Source: Nitriliruptoraceae bacterium
GTDB lineage: Bacteria > Actinomycetota > Nitriliruptoria > Nitriliruptorales > Nitriliruptoraceae
Length of the DNA stretch: 7,774 bases
NCBI GenBank assembly: GCA_007120485.1
Contig: SKNP01000042.1
Location: forward strand, 1-7,774
Direction of reading: 5' to 3'
Both the position numbers and the translations under genes were made by a program. The notes beneath the pieces are model-generated. The model was given only the letters and a program-made list of their open reading frames with translations. It did no database searches and was not told the origin of the DNA. Of the stretch, positions 5,180 to 7,774 are shown in pieces; the stretch's first letter is position 1, and each line of letters begins with the position of its first letter.

Positions 5180-6130
5180 CTACGCGGCGTCGCGGCGGAA
5201 CCGCTGCCGGTAGGCCGACGGGGTGGTGCCGACGGTGCGGTGGAAGTGTTCGCGCAGGTTCGCGGCGTTGCCGAACCCGACGCGCCCCGCGATCGCGTCG
5301 ATCGTCAGGTGGGTGACCTCCAGCAGTTCCTGGGCGCGCACGACCCGTTGGTGGTGCAGCCACCGCAGGGGCGTGGTCCCGGTGGCCTGACGGAACCTGC
5401 GGGCGAAGGTGCGAGGACTCATCGTGGCCAGCCCAGCCAACCGGTCCACGGTCAACGGCTCGTCGAGGTGGTCGATCATCCACGTCAGGAGCGACCCGAG
5501 CGGGTCGTCGTCATGTGCGGTCGGCACGGGGGAGACGGCGAACTGGGTCTGGCCACCGTCCCGGTGGGGCGGGACCAGCATGCGGCGGGCGATGAGGTTG
5601 GCGATCTGCGCGCCGTGGTCGCCCCGCACGATGTGCAGTGATAGGTCGATCGCCGCGGCGGTTCCGGCGGACGTCAGGACCTGCCCGTCGTCGACGTAGA
5701 GCACGTCCGGGTCGACGCGGACCTTCGGGAACCGGCGGCGCAGCTCGTCGACGTGCAGCCAGTGGGTGGTCGCGCGCCGACCGTCCAGGATCCCCGCCGC
5801 GGCCAGCGTGAACGCGCCGGAGCAGTACGAGACGGTCCGCGCGCCCCGCTCGTAGGCGTCGCGCACGCCCGCGAGGACCTCCCCGGGGATGTCGTCGGTC
5901 GGACCGGCGGGAACCACGACGGTGTCGGCATGCTCGAGCTCCTCCAAGCCGTGGCCCGTGTCCAGCTGGCCGCCGCCCCACGTCTCGACCGGCTGCGTCG
6001 TGGCGGCCAGCCGGTGGTCGTAGAGCGTCCCACCCAGTTCGGGCCGCTCGCGGCCGAACACCTCCATGGCGACGGAGAACTCGAACGGGCTCGCCCCCGG
6101 TGCCAGGACCGTCACGACCCGATGGACCAT
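5180..6130 (-). CDS. FtrA/GlxA-type transcriptional regulator: DJ-1/PfpI-like domain plus AraC HTH
   Basis: A 316-residue regulator. Residues about 4-180 form a class I glutamine amidotransferase-like (DJ-1/PfpI) domain: VVTVLAPGASPFEFSVAMEVFG, then TVVVPAG (70-76), and the nucleophile elbow SYCSGAFTLAAAGILDGRRATTHW with Cys103. Residues about 213-312 are the AraC/XylS double helix-turn-helix, with LAGLATMSPRTFARRFRQATGTTPLRWL and the closing IAGRVGFGNAANLREHFHRTVGTTPSAYRQRF. In this family the first domain senses a ligand and is usually not an enzyme. ATG 6130-6128 has a full AGGAGG (6142-6137) six bases away. The frame stays open far upstream only as antisense of the oxidoreductase gene. 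The gene is divergent from that oxidoreductase, which is its likely target, and is bracketed by tandem repeats. Confidence 0.95.
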   Translation of the reverse strand: MVHRVVTVLAPGASPFEFSVAMEVFGRERPELGGTLYDHRLAATTQPVETWGGGQLDTGHGLEELEHADTVVVPAGPTDDIPGEVLAGVRDAYERGARTVSYCSGAFTLAAAGILDGRRATTHWLHVDELRRRFPKVRVDPDVLYVDDGQVLTSAGTAAAIDLSLHIVRGDHGAQIANLIARRMLVPPHRDGGQTQFAVSPVPTAHDDDPLGSLLTWMIDHLDEPLTVDRLAGLATMSPRTFARRFRQATGTTPLRWLHHQRVVRAQELLEVTHLTIDAIAGRVGFGNAANLREHFHRTVGTTPSAYRQRFRRDAA

Positions 6131-6180
6131 GCCCGACCTCCTGGTTGGGTGGCCACGACGATCCGGCACCGCCGCGCGGT

Positions 6181-6215
6181 TGGCAGGATCGCGATGATAG
6201 GTGGCATGACTGCCA
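6181..6215. promoter_or_regulatory. Candidate AraC-family operator: 21-bp-spaced direct repeat
   Basis: TGGCAGGATCGCGA (6181-6194) and TGGCATGACTGCCA (6202-6215) agree in 10 of 14 positions and begin 21 bases apart, two helical turns, as is usual for AraC-family sites. The second copy is itself an inverted repeat, TGGCA-TGAC-TGCCA. The pair lies 50-85 bases before the regulator start and overlaps its candidate -10 box, which suggests autoregulation and control of the divergent gene. Confidence 0.5.
6194..6199 (-). promoter_or_regulatory. Possible -10 box of the AraC-type regulator (TATCAT)
   Basis: TATCAT on the minus strand matches five of six bases of TATAAT and lies between the two operator copies. 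Transcription would start near 6187, giving a leader of about 57 bases. No good -35 hexamer is seen, as expected for a promoter that depends on an activator. Confidence 0.4.
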
Positions 6216-6291
6216 GTCGCGCGATGTGGCGCCGGCGACGAGGATGCTGAGCCGTGGCGACGTTCCAGCCGCAGGGCCGGACGACGCCGCA

Positions 6292-6424
6292 CGCCGTTCG
6301 CCGCCCTGCGCGCCGTTCGCCGCCCTGCGCGCCGTTCGCTGCTCTGCGCGCCGTTCGCTGCTCTGCGCGCCGTTCGCCGCCTTGCGCGCCGTTCGCCGCC
6401 TTGCGCGCCGTTCGCCGCCGCCCG
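6292..6424. repeat. 19-bp tandem repeat array, seven units in identical pairs
   Basis: Seven head-to-tail 19-bp units begin at 6292, 6311, 6330, 6349, 6368, 6387 and 6406. Units 1-2 are CGCCGTTCGCCGCCCTGCG, units 3-4 read CTGCTCTGCG in the second half, units 5-6 read CCGCCTTGCG, and unit 7 decays to CCGCCGCCCG. Members of each pair are identical, and the pairs differ only by C/T changes. Because 19 is one more than a multiple of three, every frame reads the same cyclic 19-residue peptide, so the open frames across it say nothing about coding. It lies between the regulator and the oxidoreductase it faces. Confidence 0.95.
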
Positions 6425-6462
6425 CCCCCCGACGACCGGACGCCGACGATGTCGCCCACCAC

Positions 6463-6513
6463 CTCGACGCCTCCGCCCTCGACGCCTCCGCCCTCGACGC
6501 CTCCGCCCTCGAC
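6463..6513 (+). repeat. 15-bp tandem repeat (3.4 copies), in frame with the oxidoreductase
   Basis: CTCGACGCCTCCGCC occurs at 6463-6477, 6478-6492 and 6493-6507 without change, followed by a partial CTCGAC. In the frame of the downstream gene it encodes repeated Ser-Thr-Pro-Pro-Pro. It ends one base before the ATG at which family similarity begins. Confidence 0.92.
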
Positions 6514-6514
6514 C

Positions 6515-7543
6515 ATGACCGCGGTGGTCACCACCGGCCACGGCGGTCCCGAGGTCCTCGAGATCCGCCGCGACGTCCTGCGCCCGGATCCCGGGCCGGA
6601 CGAGTTGCTGGTCGAGGTGACCGCGGCCGGCCTCAACAACACCGACGTCTGGAGCCGCGAGGGCAGCTACGCCACCGAGCTGTCGTCGGCCGTCGGCTGG
6701 CGGGGCGTGCCCCTGTCCTTCCCGCGGATCCAGGGTGGCGACCTCGTCGGTCGCGTCGTCGCGGTCGGTACGGACGTGGACGATGCGCGCGTGGGGGAGC
6801 GGGTCCTGATCGACCCCGCGACCTACCCCGACGCCCGTGACGACACCCTGCCGTGCGGGTTGCTCGGCTCCGAGCACGACGGTGCCTTCGCGCAGTACGC
6901 GACCGTGTCGGCGAGCGCCGCGCACGAGGTGGGTTCGAGCCCGCTGACGGACGCCGAGCTGGCGGCGCTGCCGATCGCCTACGGGACCGCGTGGGGGATG
7001 CTCGACCGGGCCGAGCTGGCCGCTGGTGACCGGATCGTGGTCACCGGCGCCTCCGGTGGCGTCGGCCTGGCCGCGGTGCAGCTGGGCCGTGCCCGGGACG
7101 TCGAGGTGGTGGCGGTCACCCGTCGCACGATGGCGGCACGGGTCCGCGCTGCCGGTGCGCACCGGACGGTCGAGCGCGACACGGTCCCGGCGGCGGAGCT
7201 GGCGGACGCGGTCGGCGAGTTGGACGCGATCATCGACGTGGTGGCCGGCCCGCAGCTGGAGCAGCTGCTCCCGGCGCTGGCCGAAGGCGGCCGGGCGGTG
7301 ATCTCCGGCGCGATGGCGGGCGCGGCGATCCGCCTCGACGTGCGCGAGCTCTACCTCCACCAGCAGCGGCTGATCGGCTCCACGATGCACACCCGTCGTC
7401 AGTTCCGTGACCTGGTCGGTCTGGCTAACGCTGGTCGGATCCGGCCCCCGGTCGAGGGGTTCAAGGGGCTGGGCGCCTTCGTGGACGCGCAGCGTGCCTT
7501 CCTCGCCCGGGACCACGTCGGCAAGGTCGTGGTGAAGCCCTGA
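6515..7543 (+). CDS. MDR superfamily (quinone-reductase / alcohol-dehydrogenase-like) NAD(P)H-dependent oxidoreductase
   Basis: A 342-residue medium-chain dehydrogenase/reductase. The GroES-like N-domain contains MTAVVTTGHGGPEVLE, PGPDELLVEVTAAGLNNTDVWSREG (27-50) and FPRIQGGDLVGRVVAVG (69-85). The Rossmann domain has the dinucleotide-binding GASGGVG at 178-184, and the C-terminus HVGKVVV is typical. The catalytic Cys of zinc alcohol dehydrogenases is replaced by Asn (NNTD, 41-44), so zinc catalysis is unlikely and a quinone- or enone-reductase-like activity is more plausible. ATG 6515 matches the family's usual start but lacks a Shine-Dalgarno site. In-frame alternatives are ATG 6449 (weak GGA at 6438), adding a Ser-Thr-Pro tail, and GTG 6254 (GAGGA at 6240-6244), which would translate the 19-bp array. 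Being divergent from the DJ-1/AraC regulator suggests regulation by it. Confidence 0.9.
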   Translation: MTAVVTTGHGGPEVLEIRRDVLRPDPGPDELLVEVTAAGLNNTDVWSREGSYATELSSAVGWRGVPLSFPRIQGGDLVGRVVAVGTDVDDARVGERVLIDPATYPDARDDTLPCGLLGSEHDGAFAQYATVSASAAHEVGSSPLTDAELAALPIAYGTAWGMLDRAELAAGDRIVVTGASGGVGLAAVQLGRARDVEVVAVTRRTMAARVRAAGAHRTVERDTVPAAELADAVGELDAIIDVVAGPQLEQLLPALAEGGRAVISGAMAGAAIRLDVRELYLHQQRLIGSTMHTRRQFRDLVGLANAGRIRPPVEGFKGLGAFVDAQRAFLARDHVGKVVVKP

Positions 7544-7722
7544 ACCCACGCCAAGGCGGAGGCACGTCGTTGACACGCATCGACATTGTGAAGATGCTCC
7601 CTCTGGCGGGTCGAGACATCGAGGTGGCCGCCGGCTCGTGGCAACCGCCTGGTCCCCCGTCGCGTGGCGAGCGACACCGATGAGGTCGGCCCCGCCGGGC
7701 GGCCATCCCGGAAGTGGGCAGC
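7544..7722. other. Region after the oxidoreductase without a recognisable gene
   Basis: A TTG at 7570 preceded by GGAGG (7558-7562) opens a 37-residue frame to TGA 7681-7683, with mixed third-position bases and no recognised similarity. The same TTGACA (7570-7575) could instead be a -35 box, with GATGCT (7593-7598) 17 bases on as a poor -10. I see no terminator hairpin after the oxidoreductase stop. Confidence 0.3.
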
Positions 7723-7774
7723 ATGGTGATGACGCTGATGGCGCTCGGACGCTTGTTCCGCGTGCTCGGACGCG
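7723..7774 (+). CDS. Possible start of a further gene, cut by the right edge
   Basis: ATG 7723 follows GGAAG (7710-7714) with eight bases between and opens a frame reading MVMTLMALGRLFRVLGR with good G/C third positions up to the window end. Seventeen residues are too few to assign a family; the start is hydrophobic with basic residues, which would suit a membrane or exported protein. An overlapping frame from ATG 7680 has poorer codon bias. Confidence 0.28.
   Translation, partial: MVMTLMALGRLFRVLGR

Noticed and set aside
6292..6424. 19-bp repeats considered as a coding peptide repeat
   Set aside because: Every frame gives the same cyclic peptide because the period is not a multiple of three, so openness is not evidence of translation.
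6131..7576. An open minus-strand frame continuous with the AraC-type regulator, extending it to about 800 residues
   Set aside because: The extension is antisense to the well-supported oxidoreductase and to the repeats; the regulator has its own ATG with a full AGGAGG site at 6130.

Overview
The window is very GC-rich with almost exclusively G/C third codon positions, Shine-Dalgarno sites, and GTG as well as ATG starts. Together with the gene families present, this points to a chromosome of a high-GC Actinomycetota member; I cannot name the genus. Nothing marks a phage, transposon, CRISPR or RNA gene. It looks like an accessory stretch of short, mostly independently transcribed units devoted to sensing and detoxification.

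Left part (1-2618): the N-terminal third of an MFS transporter runs leftward off the window. Next to it lies the C-terminal remnant of a SnoaL/NTF2-like protein. A two-gene operon follows: a DGPF (YCII-related) protein overlapping by ATGA a 429-residue sigma factor of the ECF42 type, with a C-terminal TPR-like extension. A TGTCGA box at 896-901 fits the promoter motif described for ECF42 regulation of DGPF genes, so the operon may be autoregulated. A strong stem-loop lies in the inferred leader.

Middle part (2619-5043): a VOC/glyoxalase-like gene converges on the sigma factor gene and is divergent from a GNAT acetyltransferase. The GNAT stop overlaps a GTG start (GTGA) of an unrecognised short gene whose coding signal changes frame near 4047. 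Then comes an alpha/beta hydrolase with an aspartate nucleophile (dehalogenase/epoxide hydrolase type).

Right part (5044-7774): a FtrA/GlxA-type regulator (DJ-1/PfpI-like domain plus AraC HTH) is divergent from an MDR-type oxidoreductase. The regulator is bracketed by tandem repeats: three 34-bp units just past its 3' end, and beyond its 5' end seven 19-bp units arranged in identical pairs. In between is a 21-bp-spaced direct repeat with an inverted half, a good candidate AraC-family operator. A third, in-frame 15-bp repeat precedes the conserved start of the oxidoreductase. The last 230 bases hold no gene I can name, only the possible start of one at the edge.

No whole new system is demonstrable here. 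The most original signals are the paired 19-bp array, the 34-bp hairpin-containing array, the ECF42 promoter/leader, and the apparent frame switch in the small gene after the GNAT.
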